Shown: positions 1 to 8,609 of the stretch, one piece after another | Layout of the letters: the number at the start of each line of letters is the position of its first letter | How positions within the stretch are numbered: position 1 is the first letter of the stretch | Source: Mycolicibacterium sarraceniae | Lineage (GTDB): Bacteria > Actinomycetota > Actinomycetes > Mycobacteriales > Mycobacteriaceae | DNA length: 64,000 bases | NCBI RefSeq assembly: GCF_010731875.1 | Contig: NZ_AP022595.1 | Span: 3,162,001-3,226,000, forward strand | Reading direction: 5' to 3' | Translations under genes and position numbers: made by a program | Notes under the pieces: model-generated | Told to the model about the DNA's origin: nothing | What the model saw: the letters and a program-made list of their open reading frames with translations, nothing else | Database searches by the model: none

Positions 1-2
1 GC

Positions 3-1376
3 GCCGCCATCGATATGAGTGCGATGACCGGTGAAGCCAAACCGTCGCGCGCTCACCCCGGCGGCCCGGTGATCGGCGGGACAGTGGTGCTCGACGGCCG
101 GCTGATCGTCGAGGCCGCTGCGGTGGGGGCCGACACCCAGTTCGCCGGAATGGTGCGCCTGGTCGAAGAAGCGCAAGCGCAGAAGGCCGACGCCCAACGA
201 CTGGCCGACCGGATCGCCGGAGTCTTCGTGCCCGCGGTGTTCGGCATCGCTGCGCTCACCGCGGTCGGGTGGCTGCTGGCCGGAGCGGACGCCGACCGGG
301 TGTTCGCCGCCGCGCTGGCCGTGCTGGTGATTGCCTGTCCGTGCGCACTGGGGCTGGCCACCCCGACGGCGATGATGGTGGCCTCCGGGCGCGGCGCGCA
401 GCTGGGCATCTTCCTCAAGGGCTACCGCGCGCTGGACGCGATCCGCGCGGTGGACACCGTGGTGTTCGACAAGACCGGCACCCTGACAACCGGACATCTG
501 GCGGTCACCGAAGTGACCGTCGCCGACGGCTGGCAGCCCGCCGAGGTCCTGGCGCTGGCCGCCGCCGTCGAGATGGCCTCCGAACATGCTGTTGCCGTAG
601 CTATTTCGACTGCCACCGACGAGCGTCGCCCGGTGGATGACTTCCGTTCCCATGCGGGGCGGGGTGTCACCGGCACGGTATCGGGGCGCACGGTGGTGGT
701 CGGCCGGCCATCGTGGGCCGCCGAACAGGCCGAGGTGGCCGAGCGTCTGCATGCGGCCCGGCGTACCGGTGAATCCCGAGGTGAAACAGTCGTTTTCGTC
801 ACGGTCGACGGTCAGGTGTGTGGGGTGATCGCAGTCGCCGACGCGGTCAAGGAGTCCGCGGCCGACGCAGTGGCGGCCCTGCATCGCAGGGGTCTGCGCA
901 CCGTGCTGCTGACCGGTGACAACGCCGCGGCGGCGGGTTCGGTGGCTGGGCAGGTCGGTATCGACGAAGTTATCGCCGAGGTGCTTCCCGAAGGCAAGGT
1001 CGACGTCATCGAGCAGCTGCGCGAGCAGGGTCGGGTGGTCGCGATGGTCGGCGACGGCATCAACGACGGGCCCGCGCTGGCGTCGGCGGATCTCGGGCTG
1101 GCGATCGGACGCGGCACCGATGTGGCGATCGGCGCCGCCGACATCATCCTGGTGCGCGACGATCTCGACATCGTCCCGCAAGCTCTCGACTTGGCCAAGG
1201 CCACCATGCGCACGATCCGGGTCAATCTGTTCTGGGCATTCGGCTACAACGTGGCGGCTATCCCGATCGCCGCGGCCGGGCTGCTCAACCCGCTCATCGC
1301 CGGCGCGGCGATGGCGTTCTCGTCGTTCTTCGTCGTCTCGAACAGCTTGCGGCTGCGCAACTTCGGCGCTCGCTAG
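3..1376 (+). CDS. Copper-translocating P1B-type ATPase, 5' truncated by window edge
   Basis: C-terminal part (about 457 residues) of a heavy-metal P-type ATPase, most likely exporting Cu(I) across the inner membrane at the cost of ATP. The frame is already open at the window edge, so the N-terminal metal-binding domain and first helices lie outside. Visible in order: the actuator-domain TGE motif just inside the edge, the ion-binding CPC motif in a membrane helix (nt 336-344), the phosphorylated aspartate in DKTGTLT (nt 468-488), TGDN and [10 protein letters not shown] of the catalytic domain, then two final helices. The nucleotide-binding signature reads SEHA where SEHP is usual. A copper chaperone starts 19 bp downstream, which supports copper over zinc or cadmium. 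Confidence 0.93.
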   Translation, partial: AAIDMSAMTGEAKPSRAHPGGPVIGGTVVLDGRLIVEAAAVGADTQFAGMVRLVEEAQAQKADAQRLADRIAGVFVPAVFGIAALTAVGWLLAGADADRVFAAALAVLVIACPCALGLATPTAMMVASGRGAQLGIFLKGYRALDAIRAVDTVVFDKTGTLTTGHLAVTEVTVADGWQPAEVLALAAAVEMASEHAVAVAISTATDERRPVDDFRSHAGRGVTGTVSGRTVVVGRPSWAAEQAEVAERLHAARRTGESRGETVVFVTVDGQVCGVIAVADAVKESAADAVAALHRRGLRTVLLTGDNAAAAGSVAGQVGIDEVIAEVLPEGKVDVIEQLREQGRVVAMVGDGINDGPALASADLGLAIGRGTDVAIGAADIILVRDDLDIVPQALDLAKATMRTIRVNLFWAFGYNVAAIPIAAAGLLNPLIAGAAMAFSSFFVVSNSLRLRNFGAR

Positions 1377-1395
1377 TCACCGAAAGGAACAGCGC

Positions 1396-1614
1396 ATGTC
1401 ACAGCAGACATTCATGGTCACCGGCCTGCACTGCCAGAGCTGCGTGCGGGTGGTCAGCGGCGCGCTGACCGAACTGCCCGGGGTCGGCGCGGTCGAGGTG
1501 GACCTTGACGCCGAGGGTGCCTCGGCCGTCCGAGTCGACACCGCCGCACATCTCACCACCGAGCAGGTTCGGGCCGCCCTCGCCGATGAGGGTGACTACA
1601 TCGTCGTGAGCTGA
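1396..1614 (+). CDS. Heavy-metal-associated (HMA) copper chaperone, CopZ-like
   Basis: A 72-residue protein that is a single HMA fold. The metal site is the near-N-terminal GLHCQSC motif, in which the two cysteines of CxxC bind one Cu(I). This is the size and architecture of CopZ-type chaperones that hand copper to a P1B ATPase. The ATG at 1396 is preceded by a GAAAGGA ribosome-binding sequence, and the gene follows the ATPase in the same direction after 19 bp, so the two probably form one transcription unit. The first loop residue is His rather than the common Met (GMxCxxC), a frequent variant. Confidence 0.9.
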   Translation: MSQQTFMVTGLHCQSCVRVVSGALTELPGVGAVEVDLDAEGASAVRVDTAAHLTTEQVRAALADEGDYIVVS

Positions 1615-1620
1615 GTGGGC

Positions 1621-2727
1621 TCACCCGTCGACGAAACGCCCCGCGAATCCACGTAGCGGCAGGTCGGCACTCGTCAGCAGTCCGGGCGGTGCGGCGACCA
1701 CCGATGCGATGGCCGACAGTGCCGGCATCCCGGTGACCGTCATGCCGATCGAGGCGAAGTTCGCCGGATCCGACAGGTCCACATCGGGTTTCGGGAAGAT
1801 CATGTGCTTGTTGTAAACGCACGGGTCGCCCTTGACCTGGGTGATGTAGCAACCCTTGATGCGCCAGCTCGGGCTGGTGTGCGGTGTCATCTGCCACTCC
1901 AGGTGCGTCTCGACCCGCGGCACACCGTTCACCATGCCCTGGTACTTGATGTAGTTGCCGCCCAACGATCCCTTCGGTAGCACATACCACCCCAGGTCGA
2001 CGTCTTCGGTGCACGCACCGAGTTCGTAGCTGAAGGTGACCTCGTCGAGCTTGATGTCGAAACAGTCGGCCATCATGTAGACGCTGTCGGCGAAGACGCG
2101 CGTGTATTTCTCCAGCTTTCCCGGGATGCTCGGATCATTAACGGGCAGACCGTAACCCACCTCGATCCAAGTGTCTTTGCTGTGATGGCAGGACACATCG
2201 ACGGATTCGATGGTGGTGATGTTCTCGATATCGGCCACGTCTGCCGAACACACCACGCCCAGGATCTGGTTGAGGCCCGGGTTCATCCCCGTGCCGTAGA
2301 ACGTGGAACCGCCCTTCTCGCAGGCCTCGGCCAGCAGCTCGCTGACCTTCTTGCCCGACGAGTGCGGGTGGTTCTTATCGCGGTGCCAGCCGGTGATCCA
2401 GTCCGCGGTGGTGACGATGTTGATACCGGCTTCGAGGATCTGCACGTAGAGATCCTCGTCGGGGAACACCCCGTGAAAGGTGAGGACATCGGGTTTGGCG
2501 GCGATGATCTCTTCGATGGTGCCGGTGGCGATCACCCCGTTGGGGGCCAGGCCAGCCAGCTCGCCGGCGTCCTTGCCCACCTTCTCGGGTGAATAGCAGT
2601 GCACACCAATCAGTTCCAGATCAGGCCGGGTTGCGATGCGCTTGATCATCTCCGAGCCGACATTGCCGGTGGCGACCTGGAAGACGCGGATCGGCTTGCT
2701 GTTGTTGCCAGCTTTGTTGGTGCGCAC
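1621..2727 (-). CDS. DapB-like NAD(P)-dependent oxidoreductase (dihydrodipicolinate reductase N-terminal fold)
   Basis: A 368-residue Rossmann-fold protein. The N-terminus carries RVFQVATGNVG, a dinucleotide-binding glycine motif, and the overall layout matches the mycobacterial 'dihydrodipicolinate reductase' family related to 2,4-diaminopentanoate dehydrogenase. It is not the lysine-pathway DapB, which is shorter. The substrate is unknown. The frame is open further upstream, but homologues as I recall them begin just before the Rossmann strand, so the GTG at 2727 is chosen. It lies 8 bp after the Rieske oxygenase stop, implying co-transcription. A joint catabolic role (oxygenase plus dehydrogenase on one substrate) is inferred from that arrangement only. 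Confidence 0.78.
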   Translation of the reverse strand: MRTNKAGNNSKPIRVFQVATGNVGSEMIKRIATRPDLELIGVHCYSPEKVGKDAGELAGLAPNGVIATGTIEEIIAAKPDVLTFHGVFPDEDLYVQILEAGINIVTTADWITGWHRDKNHPHSSGKKVSELLAEACEKGGSTFYGTGMNPGLNQILGVVCSADVADIENITTIESVDVSCHHSKDTWIEVGYGLPVNDPSIPGKLEKYTRVFADSVYMMADCFDIKLDEVTFSYELGACTEDVDLGWYVLPKGSLGGNYIKYQGMVNGVPRVETHLEWQMTPHTSPSWRIKGCYITQVKGDPCVYNKHMIFPKPDVDLSDPANFASIGMTVTGMPALSAIASVVAAPPGLLTSADLPLRGFAGRFVDG

Positions 2728-2735
2728 CGGGGGTG

Positions 2736-3761
2736 TCAGCCTCTCTCTAATGCGGCATACACTTCGGCGGCGCTGCCGCCGATGCCGTCGGGATAAAACT
2801 GCTTGGCCCACTGGCGAATTGCCGTGAAGCCGGAGTGCTCATCGCCGGTCAGAGCGGGCGGATCCGAGTAGCGCTGGTGCGACCAGATGTAGATGTCCTG
2901 GCGGAACTGGCGGATGACCTCGTTGCCGAAGTCAGCGGCCTTGGCGGCGGCGCGCTCGGTGTCCTTGCCCGGGGTACGGCCGATGTAGACCATGAATCGG
3001 ACATCGGAGGTGTAGTCGTCGACCGGCGTGATGCACGAGATCGTGCGGTTGTCGACCATGCCCCAGCTCTTGGTGACGGCGATTCCCAAGCCGCCGTTGA
3101 TCGCCTCGACGCCGCTTTGGACGTCGTCGATGATCTGCTGGTCATCACCTTCGAAGGTGATCGTGAAGTCGACATAGGACACCGGTTCGTCGAAGTCGTG
3201 GCGGGTGAAGATCGGGTTGATCGGCGTGTGGTGCACATACTTGAAATGGGCGAAGTCCACGCCGTTTTCCAGCACGTACTGCGGGTGCATCTCGTGGCCC
3301 CGCTCGAACAGCCGGCGTTGCGGGTAATAGTCCGCCACGGTGCTGTCATCGCCGAACGAGGCGAAGACGTCGGGAGCCTCGAAGAACGGCTCGCGTCCGT
3401 TGTCGTCGTACCAGAGGTAGACCGACTCGTTGCGTTCCACCGTCGGATAGGTCTTGATGCGCCTGCCCCGGTTGGGTCGCTTGTCGTAGGGGATGCAGAC
3501 GTTGCGACCCTCGGTGTCCCACTGCCAGCCGTGAAACGGGCATTGCAGCACGTCACCTTCGACGTGCCCGCCGAAGCCCAGGTGAGCGCCCAGATGTTCG
3601 CAGTAGGCGTTCATCACGGTGATGGTGCCCGACTCGGTACGCCAGGCGATCAGCTCGTGGCCGAAGTACTTCATCGTGTGGACGTCGCCGATGCCGATCT
3701 CGTCGGACCACGCCACCTGGAACCAGCCGGTCGGCTTCATCGAGAGCGGTGGCTTCGCCAT
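2736..3761 (-). CDS. Rieske [2Fe-2S] aromatic-ring/steroid-type oxygenase
   Basis: A 341-residue oxygenase component. The Rieske domain is N-terminal with CEH and CPFH ligand pairs (CxH...CxxH) that bind a [2Fe-2S] cluster. The catalytic domain contains DFAHFKYVHH, matching the D-x2-H-x4-H pattern of the mononuclear iron site. The architecture is like KshA-type single-component steroid hydroxylases, but nothing here proves a steroid substrate, and no reductase gene is adjacent. It is transcribed divergently from a TetR regulator. Its -10 hexamer overlaps a perfect palindrome, so repression by that TetR protein with induction by substrate is likely. Downstream is a DapB-like dehydrogenase 8 bp away. 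Confidence 0.87.
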   Translation of the reverse strand: MAKPPLSMKPTGWFQVAWSDEIGIGDVHTMKYFGHELIAWRTESGTITVMNAYCEHLGAHLGFGGHVEGDVLQCPFHGWQWDTEGRNVCIPYDKRPNRGRRIKTYPTVERNESVYLWYDDNGREPFFEAPDVFASFGDDSTVADYYPQRRLFERGHEMHPQYVLENGVDFAHFKYVHHTPINPIFTRHDFDEPVSYVDFTITFEGDDQQIIDDVQSGVEAINGGLGIAVTKSWGMVDNRTISCITPVDDYTSDVRFMVYIGRTPGKDTERAAAKAADFGNEVIRQFRQDIYIWSHQRYSDPPALTGDEHSGFTAIRQWAKQFYPDGIGGSAAEVYAALERG

Positions 3762-3768
3762 GTCGTGG

Positions 3769-3774
3769 AGCCTA
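3769..3774 (-). promoter_or_regulatory. Predicted leaderless -10 element of the Rieske oxygenase gene
   Basis: TAGGCT on the minus strand, 7 nt before the ATG at 3761, with no Shine-Dalgarno sequence between. This fits a TANNNT -10 box whose transcript starts at or next to the start codon. Its distal half lies inside the palindrome at 3772-3788. Confidence 0.55.
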
Positions 3775-3788
3775 TGAAATCGTCATAG
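3772..3788. promoter_or_regulatory. Perfect inverted repeat, probable TetR operator
   Basis: CTATGA-AATCG-TCATAG: two perfect 6-bp arms around a 5-bp centre, in the 66-bp gap between the divergent Rieske oxygenase and TetR genes. It overlaps the oxygenase -10 box, so a bound dimer would block that promoter. Size and symmetry are typical of TetR sites; the assignment rests on position. Confidence 0.6.
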
Positions 3789-3815
3789 TAGTGTCAATGA
3801 AAGCGCGAAATCGCT

Positions 3816-3821
3816 TAAGCT
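3816..3821 (+). promoter_or_regulatory. Predicted leaderless -10 element of the TetR gene
   Basis: TAAGCT lies 6 nt before the ATG at 3828 without a Shine-Dalgarno sequence, consistent with a leaderless transcript. Confidence 0.45.
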
Positions 3822-3827
3822 ACAGCG

Positions 3828-4454
3828 ATGGCAGAGCCGGACAGTGCACGTAGAACGTCGAATCGGCGGGGCATGGCCACGCGCGAGGCGATGCTCAATG
3901 GTGCCGTCGAGGCGCTGGCGACTGGTGACCCGGCTGCCGTCTCGGCCAACCGGATCGCCAAGCAGATCGGCGTCACGTGGGGGACAGTGCAATACCAGTT
4001 CGGCGATGCGGACGGGTTCTGGGCGGCGGTACTGCACCACACCGCCGAGCGCCGTGCCGGTCTGTTCGCCAGCACCGACAGCGGTGCCCCGCTGCGCGCG
4101 CGGGTCGCCGGGATCGTGGACACCCTCTTCAGCGGGCTGGACGCTCCGGACTCCCGTGCCATCGAGAACCTGCGCGCCGCATTGCCTCGTAACCCCGACG
4201 ACCTGGATCGTCTCTATCCCGCCACCGCCGCCGAGCTGCGATCCTGGGGCCAGAGCTGGAATGAGACGTGCCAGAAGGCCTTCGCCGACCTGCACGTCAA
4301 CCCGGTGCGCGTTCACCACGTCGCGGCGTTCATCCCCGGCGCGATGCGTGGCCTGGTGTCCGAGAAGCAACTTGGCAGCTATGCCGATCTCGACGAGGCC
4401 CGCGAAGGCTTGACCAACGCCATCGCCGCCTACCTCAACGAGGGCTCGACCTAG
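3828..4454 (+). CDS. TetR-family transcriptional regulator
   Basis: A 208-residue regulator. The N-terminal third has the TetR helix-turn-helix, with the ANRIAKQIGVTWGTVQYQF segment as the recognition helices, followed by an all-helical ligand domain without an obvious catalytic signature. It is divergent from the Rieske oxygenase/DapB-like pair across a 66-bp gap that contains a perfect 17-bp palindrome. The simplest model is a local repressor of that pair, released by a substrate or acyl-CoA intermediate. The ATG at 3828 gives the usual short tail before the first helix. Confidence 0.88.
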   Translation: MAEPDSARRTSNRRGMATREAMLNGAVEALATGDPAAVSANRIAKQIGVTWGTVQYQFGDADGFWAAVLHHTAERRAGLFASTDSGAPLRARVAGIVDTLFSGLDAPDSRAIENLRAALPRNPDDLDRLYPATAAELRSWGQSWNETCQKAFADLHVNPVRVHHVAAFIPGAMRGLVSEKQLGSYADLDEAREGLTNAIAAYLNEGST

Positions 4455-4569
4455 GGCGCGTCTGACAAAGGTCTTGGGTGTTGCGCCCGAGGCTTGGTGC
4501 TGACCTGTCAGGCGATGCCCACGACGAAGACCGTTGGGATCGTCTATGAGTAACGAGGAGGTGGTCGGA

Positions 4570-5058
4570 ATGAGTCAGGTAGCAGTGGTCACCGCCGGGG
4601 GTTCGGGCATGGGCGCGGCGGCGTGCCACGAGCTCGGCCGGTGCGGCCACAAGGTCGCCGTCCTCGACCTCAATGAGGCTGCGGCCAACGGTGGCCGACT
4701 ATCTGCGCGCACAGGGTGTGACCGCGTTCGGAGTCGGGGCCGACGTGACCGACCGTCTCGCGATGCCAGATTCTTCCCCGATATCGAGATCCTGATCTAC
4801 GGCGGCTGGTGTGCTCAAGGAGTTCGCCCCACTGTGGTCTCTGCCCACCGAGACGCAGCGGTGGGACCAGCGGGTGAACAGCAGCATGGCCGAGATGGAG
4901 CAGTTCTACAATGCCTTTTCCCGCGGCTGGAAGAGGCCATCGAGTATTGCGACACGTTCTCGCTGGACGAGCTGCCGCAGGACGCGACAAACCTGCTGTA
5001 CCTGATCTATTCGCTCATCATGGTGGCGATGGCGGCCGACATGCGGATATGCGGATGA
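4570..5058 (+). pseudogene. Chimeric remnant: SDR-family dehydrogenase N-terminus joined to a mycobacterial hypothetical protein
   Basis: From 4570 (ATG with a strong GAGGAGG site upstream) the frame encodes a short-chain dehydrogenase start with the glycine motif AGGSGMG and a DLNEAAAN segment. After about 4685 the SDR sequence continues in another frame (VADYLRAQGVTAFGVG). Most of the enzyme, including the catalytic YxxxK region, is missing. From 4811 a different protein begins, starting VLKEFAPLWSLPTET. It shifts frame at a TTTT run (4916-4919) and ends in LFPRLEEAIEYCDTF and LLYLIYSLIMV. One extra T would restore that second frame. An open frame spans the whole stretch but its product would be a nonsense chimera. 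Upstream, 4455-4569 shows nothing recognisable. Confidence 0.75.
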
Positions 5059-5117
5059 CTCCGGCCGATTGATGTTGCGCACCAGGGTATTAGGCGAAGA
5101 ACCGATCCAGTGAGCGA

Positions 5118-7028
5118 TTAGCGCCGGTTCTTGGCCAGCTCGGCCAGCATCGCGTTATACGCGTCGTGGTCGTCGTCGTAGTGTGCGTCGGCGTGCCGGT
5201 CCGAGCGCACGGCGGCACGGCGGTCCTGTCGCGCCCACTGCACCACCAGCGCCACGACCACCACGATGATCGGTAGCTCGCTGGACCCCCACGCCAGCGC
5301 CCCGCCCAGATGTTGGTCGTCGTTGAGGTTGCTCAGCCACGGGAGGTGCAGGCTCCGGTAGAACGTGCCGCCGAGGATCGAAGTCATCGTCATCGTCGCG
5401 ATGCCGAAGAACGCATGGAACGGCATCACCGCGAACAGCAGGCCCAGGCGGCCGATGAACGGCAGACGCTTCGGCCCGGGGTCGATGCCGATGATGCCCC
5501 AGAAGAACAGGTATCCGGTGATCAGGAAGTGCAGGCTCATGAACTCGTGACCCCAGTGGTAGCGCACGAGTGTGTCGAACAATGGGGTGAAGTACACGGC
5601 ATACAATGAGCCGACGAATAGCACGAAAGCCGTTGCGGGATGGGATAAGAACCGCGATACGGGCGAATGCACCAGCCACAGTAGCCATTCCCGCGGGCCG
5701 GGTGGGTGACCGGTGCCGGCGACGGGAAGGGCCCGCAGCGCCAGCGTGATCGGCGCGCCGAGCACCAGGAACACCGGGATGAACATGTTCAGCGTCATAT
5801 GTTCACCCATATGCACGCTGAACATCGCCGACCCGTAGGCGCGTACACCTGACCCGGTGGTGAACACCAAGGCCGCACAGCCGAACAGCCACGCCACCAG
5901 CCGCCCTGGCGGCCAGCTGTCGCCGCGCCGACGTAGCCGCAGCACTGCGATCACGTAGGCCACCGCCAGCGCCGCGGCCGCCACTCCGAGCAGGGTATCG
6001 AAGCGCCAGACGGTCAGCAGGCGAAGCACATTCGGGGGGTCGGGTAGCTGATAGCCCAGGAAGACATCCCATGCGGTGAACTGGTGGGTCAGCAGCCGCG
6101 GCGCGGTCTGAACGGCCATGGCCGAGATGGCGGCGACCGCCACCATCGCGGCCAGCGCACCGGTCCGCGGGTGCCGCGCGCCGAGCATGCTGAGCAGCAG
6201 AGCCGCCCCGGCCAGTAGCCCAAGCCGGCTGTAATCGGAGCCGGTCAGCCCGCCCGGGGTGGCCAGCAGCACCAGCAGCAGGGCGCCATATCCCAGCGCC
6301 ACCGCGCCGGCAGCAATCTCGACCAGCAGAACCCGCCGGCGCAGTTCAGCTTTCGGCGGGGCGATGACGGCGCTGACCTTCACACCGACCAGTACCGCCA
6401 GTGCCAGTGCGAACACGATGACGGCACTGGTCGCATAGTCGTGGTCGGGGCCCTGGCCGGCATTGCCACTCACGGGCAGCGCGATCACCCCGACGAAGGC
6501 CGGAATCACCAGTACGGCATGCCACACCCAGCGCACCGTCAGGCGCACCACGACGGTGACCACCGTGCCCATCGCCGCGACGACGATCCATCCGCGAGCC
6601 ATTTCCGATGCGCCGAGCGCGCTTCCGATGCCGCCGCCACCGATGAGCCGGGAAATCGGGACCCCAGCGGCGTTAGCCGACTGGATGAGCACCATCGCCA
6701 GCGCCGTCACCAGCCAGAGCGGCGCCAGGCGTTCGGCCAACAGGTGGACCCGGAACGAGGTGGCATCGAGCGTGCCACGTTCGTCGGGCTCAGCGGTGAT
6801 GACGACGAAGACCAGCGCGCCCAGGCAGATCGCGGCGGCCAGCGTCGCGGTGAAATAGCCGATTACCTCGGCGACGCTGGTGACGCTGCCGGGGTAGGAG
6901 TCACCGGTGACGGTGAAGCGGCGCTCACCGGTGACGAGGGCATAGCCGATCAGTGCGGCAACCATGCTCAGGTAGCCGACGAAGATCCACCGACCCGCCG
7001 GCCGGGCGCCTGCCTGCGTCGACTCCAT
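5118..7028 (-). CDS. CopD/CtaG fusion membrane protein (copper import / cytochrome oxidase assembly)
   Basis: A 636-residue polytopic protein. The first half resembles CopD copper-resistance membrane proteins. The second half resembles the Caa3-type CtaG family, with a His/Met-rich helix start ([15 protein letters not shown]) and several further helices, ending in a charged Asp/His-rich tail. The same fusion occurs as Rv0102 in M. tuberculosis (from memory). The frame is open to 7172, but the ATG at 7028 is chosen: it begins a typical short tail before the first helix and has a TAGACT -10 box 7 nt upstream inside a perfect inverted repeat. It is divergent from a Met/His-rich DUF5134 gene. A role in copper delivery to the respiratory chain is inferred. 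Confidence 0.85.
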   Translation of the reverse strand: MESTQAGARPAGRWIFVGYLSMVAALIGYALVTGERRFTVTGDSYPGSVTSVAEVIGYFTATLAAAICLGALVFVVITAEPDERGTLDATSFRVHLLAERLAPLWLVTALAMVLIQSANAAGVPISRLIGGGGIGSALGASEMARGWIVVAAMGTVVTVVVRLTVRWVWHAVLVIPAFVGVIALPVSGNAGQGPDHDYATSAVIVFALALAVLVGVKVSAVIAPPKAELRRRVLLVEIAAGAVALGYGALLLVLLATPGGLTGSDYSRLGLLAGAALLLSMLGARHPRTGALAAMVAVAAISAMAVQTAPRLLTHQFTAWDVFLGYQLPDPPNVLRLLTVWRFDTLLGVAAAALAVAYVIAVLRLRRRGDSWPPGRLVAWLFGCAALVFTTGSGVRAYGSAMFSVHMGEHMTLNMFIPVFLVLGAPITLALRALPVAGTGHPPGPREWLLWLVHSPVSRFLSHPATAFVLFVGSLYAVYFTPLFDTLVRYHWGHEFMSLHFLITGYLFFWGIIGIDPGPKRLPFIGRLGLLFAVMPFHAFFGIATMTMTSILGGTFYRSLHLPWLSNLNDDQHLGGALAWGSSELPIIVVVVALVVQWARQDRRAAVRSDRHADAHYDDDHDAYNAMLAELAKNRR

Positions 7029-7031
7029 CGC

Positions 7032-7050
7032 GGCCAGTCTAGGACTGGCC
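7032..7050. promoter_or_regulatory. Perfect inverted repeat over the copD/ctaG promoter, likely operator
   Basis: GGCCAGTC-TAG-GACTGGCC: 8-bp perfect arms around 3 bp. On the minus strand it contains the -10 hexamer TAGACT (7036-7041), 7 nt from the start codon at 7028. A protein bound here would control this gene and perhaps the divergent DUF5134 gene starting at 7135. It does not look like a CsoR box. The binding protein is unknown. Confidence 0.5.
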
Positions 7051-7134
7051 GTCGTAGTGGAATCGCCGTGGTGGGAACTTTCTGGTGCGACGGATCGACC
7101 AATGCTCAGGCCGGCCGAACGGAGGAACTCACCG

Positions 7135-7794
7135 GTGATCGGAGATCTCGCGCTGCGATGGTTCGTCACCATCCTGTTCGTCCTGAGCGCCGCGGAGTGC
7201 GGGTATGCGCTCGCCGCGGGGGATCGGCGACCCGCCGCCGTCGTCAGTCAATTGCTGCACGTGGTGATGGCGGTGGCGATGGCGGTGATGGCGTGGCCAT
7301 CGGGTGCCGCCCTGCCCACCGTCGCGCCGATGGTGTTCTTTCTGCTCGCGACGGGCTGGTTCATCGGTGTGACGGTGAGCCCGCTCGGGGCCGGTCACCG
7401 GGTCGCCGGTGCTTATCACGCGCTGATGATGCTGGCGATGGCGTGGATGTACGCGGTGATGAACGGGCGCCTGCTGCCGGGTCAAGCGTCCTACGTCGGT
7501 GACGCCACCCCGGCGCAGACCGGGCACTCGGGGCATGCCGGGATGACCATGCCGGGCATGGACATGTCGGGGTCGGACACCGCGGTGACCGCGTCCGGGG
7601 GTGGCTATCCGCCCTACATCGATGCGCTGAACTGGTTGTGCACCATCGGTTTCGCGGTCGCCACGGTGTATTGGCTCTATCGGTACCTGACCGTGCGGAT
7701 GAGCCGCACCCCGGGTGCCGGCGTGCCGCTGGGAGCCCTGTGCCAGTCGATGATGGCCGCCGGTATGGCGATCATGTTCGGCGTGATGCTGTAG
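7135..7794 (+). CDS. DUF5134 membrane protein with Met/His-rich copper-binding-like loop
   Basis: A 219-residue polytopic membrane protein beginning [15 protein letters not shown], the typical DUF5134 opening. About six hydrophobic segments are visible. Between two of them sits a loop with [16 protein letters not shown], a methionine/histidine motif like those of copper-handling proteins. The GTG at 7135 is preceded by GGAGG at good spacing; the longer frame from 7057 has no such site. It is divergent from the CopD/CtaG fusion and convergent with a zinc-finger anti-sigma-like gene that also has a His/Met-rich loop. The molecular function of the family is unknown; a periplasmic copper role is inferred from motif and neighbours. 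Confidence 0.78.
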   Translation: MIGDLALRWFVTILFVLSAAECGYALAAGDRRPAAVVSQLLHVVMAVAMAVMAWPSGAALPTVAPMVFFLLATGWFIGVTVSPLGAGHRVAGAYHALMMLAMAWMYAVMNGRLLPGQASYVGDATPAQTGHSGHAGMTMPGMDMSGSDTAVTASGGGYPPYIDALNWLCTIGFAVATVYWLYRYLTVRMSRTPGAGVPLGALCQSMMAAGMAIMFGVML

Positions 7795-7804
7795 CGCGTC
7801 AAGA

Positions 7805-8530
7805 TCAGGCGGCGGAGCCGTCGGTGGGGTAGAGGTGCCCGCGCCGACGCCCGCGAGAGGCCTTGTCGGGCAGCACCACGTCCGCGGTGACCGGCGCGGC
7901 ATCAGAGCGCGGTTCGGGCCCCGACGGGCGAGCGCTGCGCCAGACGATCAGCGCGAGGACCGTCCCGGCCAGCACCGGCAGATGCGACAGGATCCGGTCG
8001 AGGCCCACCGCGCCCGTCAAAGCGTCGCTGACCACATATCCGGTGAGGATCGCGGTGAACACCGAGAGCACTCCGGCCAGGCCGGCCGCCACGGCCGGGC
8101 GCACCGCCGCGACGACCATGATCACGCCCAGCGCCGCCGACCATGCCGTCGACTCGTTGAGCAGGTGCCCGCCCATCATCATGTGATGCGCGGCAGCCGA
8201 CGTCCCGACGTTGACGCCAGCGGCCTGGGCTATGGCCAGCCCCATCTGCACCAGCCCGGTCAGCGCCAGAGTCGCGCGCAGGCAGGTGCTGATCGAGGGG
8301 AGCGGGCGGGGCGTGCGGGACATCGCGGCCCGGTCGCTGGCGGCGACGGCCGCCACCTGGGATCGCCCGGCCAGTCGCCGCAGCTGCTGAGTCTGCTCGA
8401 CGGCCTGGGCGTACCAGGCGCGGCAGTCCGCGCAGCCGGCGACATGCTCGTCGACCCGGGCGGCGGGAACGGGTTCACGTTCGCCGTCGATCCGGGCTGA
8501 CAACGCCTCCCGGGCGACAGGGCAGTCCAC
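7805..8530 (-). CDS. Zinc-finger (zf-HC2) anti-sigma-like membrane protein with His/Met-rich segment
   Basis: A 241-residue protein. The N-terminus (about residues 1-55) has the anti-sigma zinc-finger pattern with HVAGCADC (HxxxCxxC). A linker and about four transmembrane helices follow, with HHMMMGGH at the start of the second helix region, a plausible metal ligand cluster on the outer face. No sigma factor gene is next to it, so its partner is elsewhere or it has another role. The start is the GTG at 8530, divergent from an ArsR regulator. With the DUF5134 and CopD/CtaG genes it forms a metal-flavoured block. A copper-responsive anti-sigma factor is an attractive but untested reading. Confidence 0.72.
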   Translation of the reverse strand: MDCPVAREALSARIDGEREPVPAARVDEHVAGCADCRAWYAQAVEQTQQLRRLAGRSQVAAVAASDRAAMSRTPRPLPSISTCLRATLALTGLVQMGLAIAQAAGVNVGTSAAAHHMMMGGHLLNESTAWSAALGVIMVVAAVRPAVAAGLAGVLSVFTAILTGYVVSDALTGAVGLDRILSHLPVLAGTVLALIVWRSARPSGPEPRSDAAPVTADVVLPDKASRGRRRGHLYPTDGSAA

Positions 8531-8596
8531 GTTGTCAATAGTCGTCTATCCGGCCCGGATCGTTCCCGCATCTCCGGCGCAATGTCGTTCCTGGGC

Positions 8597-8602
8597 TAGA
8601 TT
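8597..8602 (+). promoter_or_regulatory. Predicted leaderless -10 element of the ArsR gene
   Basis: TAGATT, 7 nt before the ATG at 8610, with no Shine-Dalgarno sequence. Confidence 0.5.
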
Positions 8603-8609
8603 CCTAGGC

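Noticed and set aside
4455..4569. Possible insertion-sequence end, with GGGCGC/GCGCCC and a short ATGCCCACGACG frame
   Set aside because: No matching terminal repeat was found near 5060-5117 and no transposase sequence is present.
7129..7902. 257-codon minus-strand frame across the DUF5134 gene
   Set aside because: His/Arg/Pro-rich shadow of the membrane protein on the plus strand.
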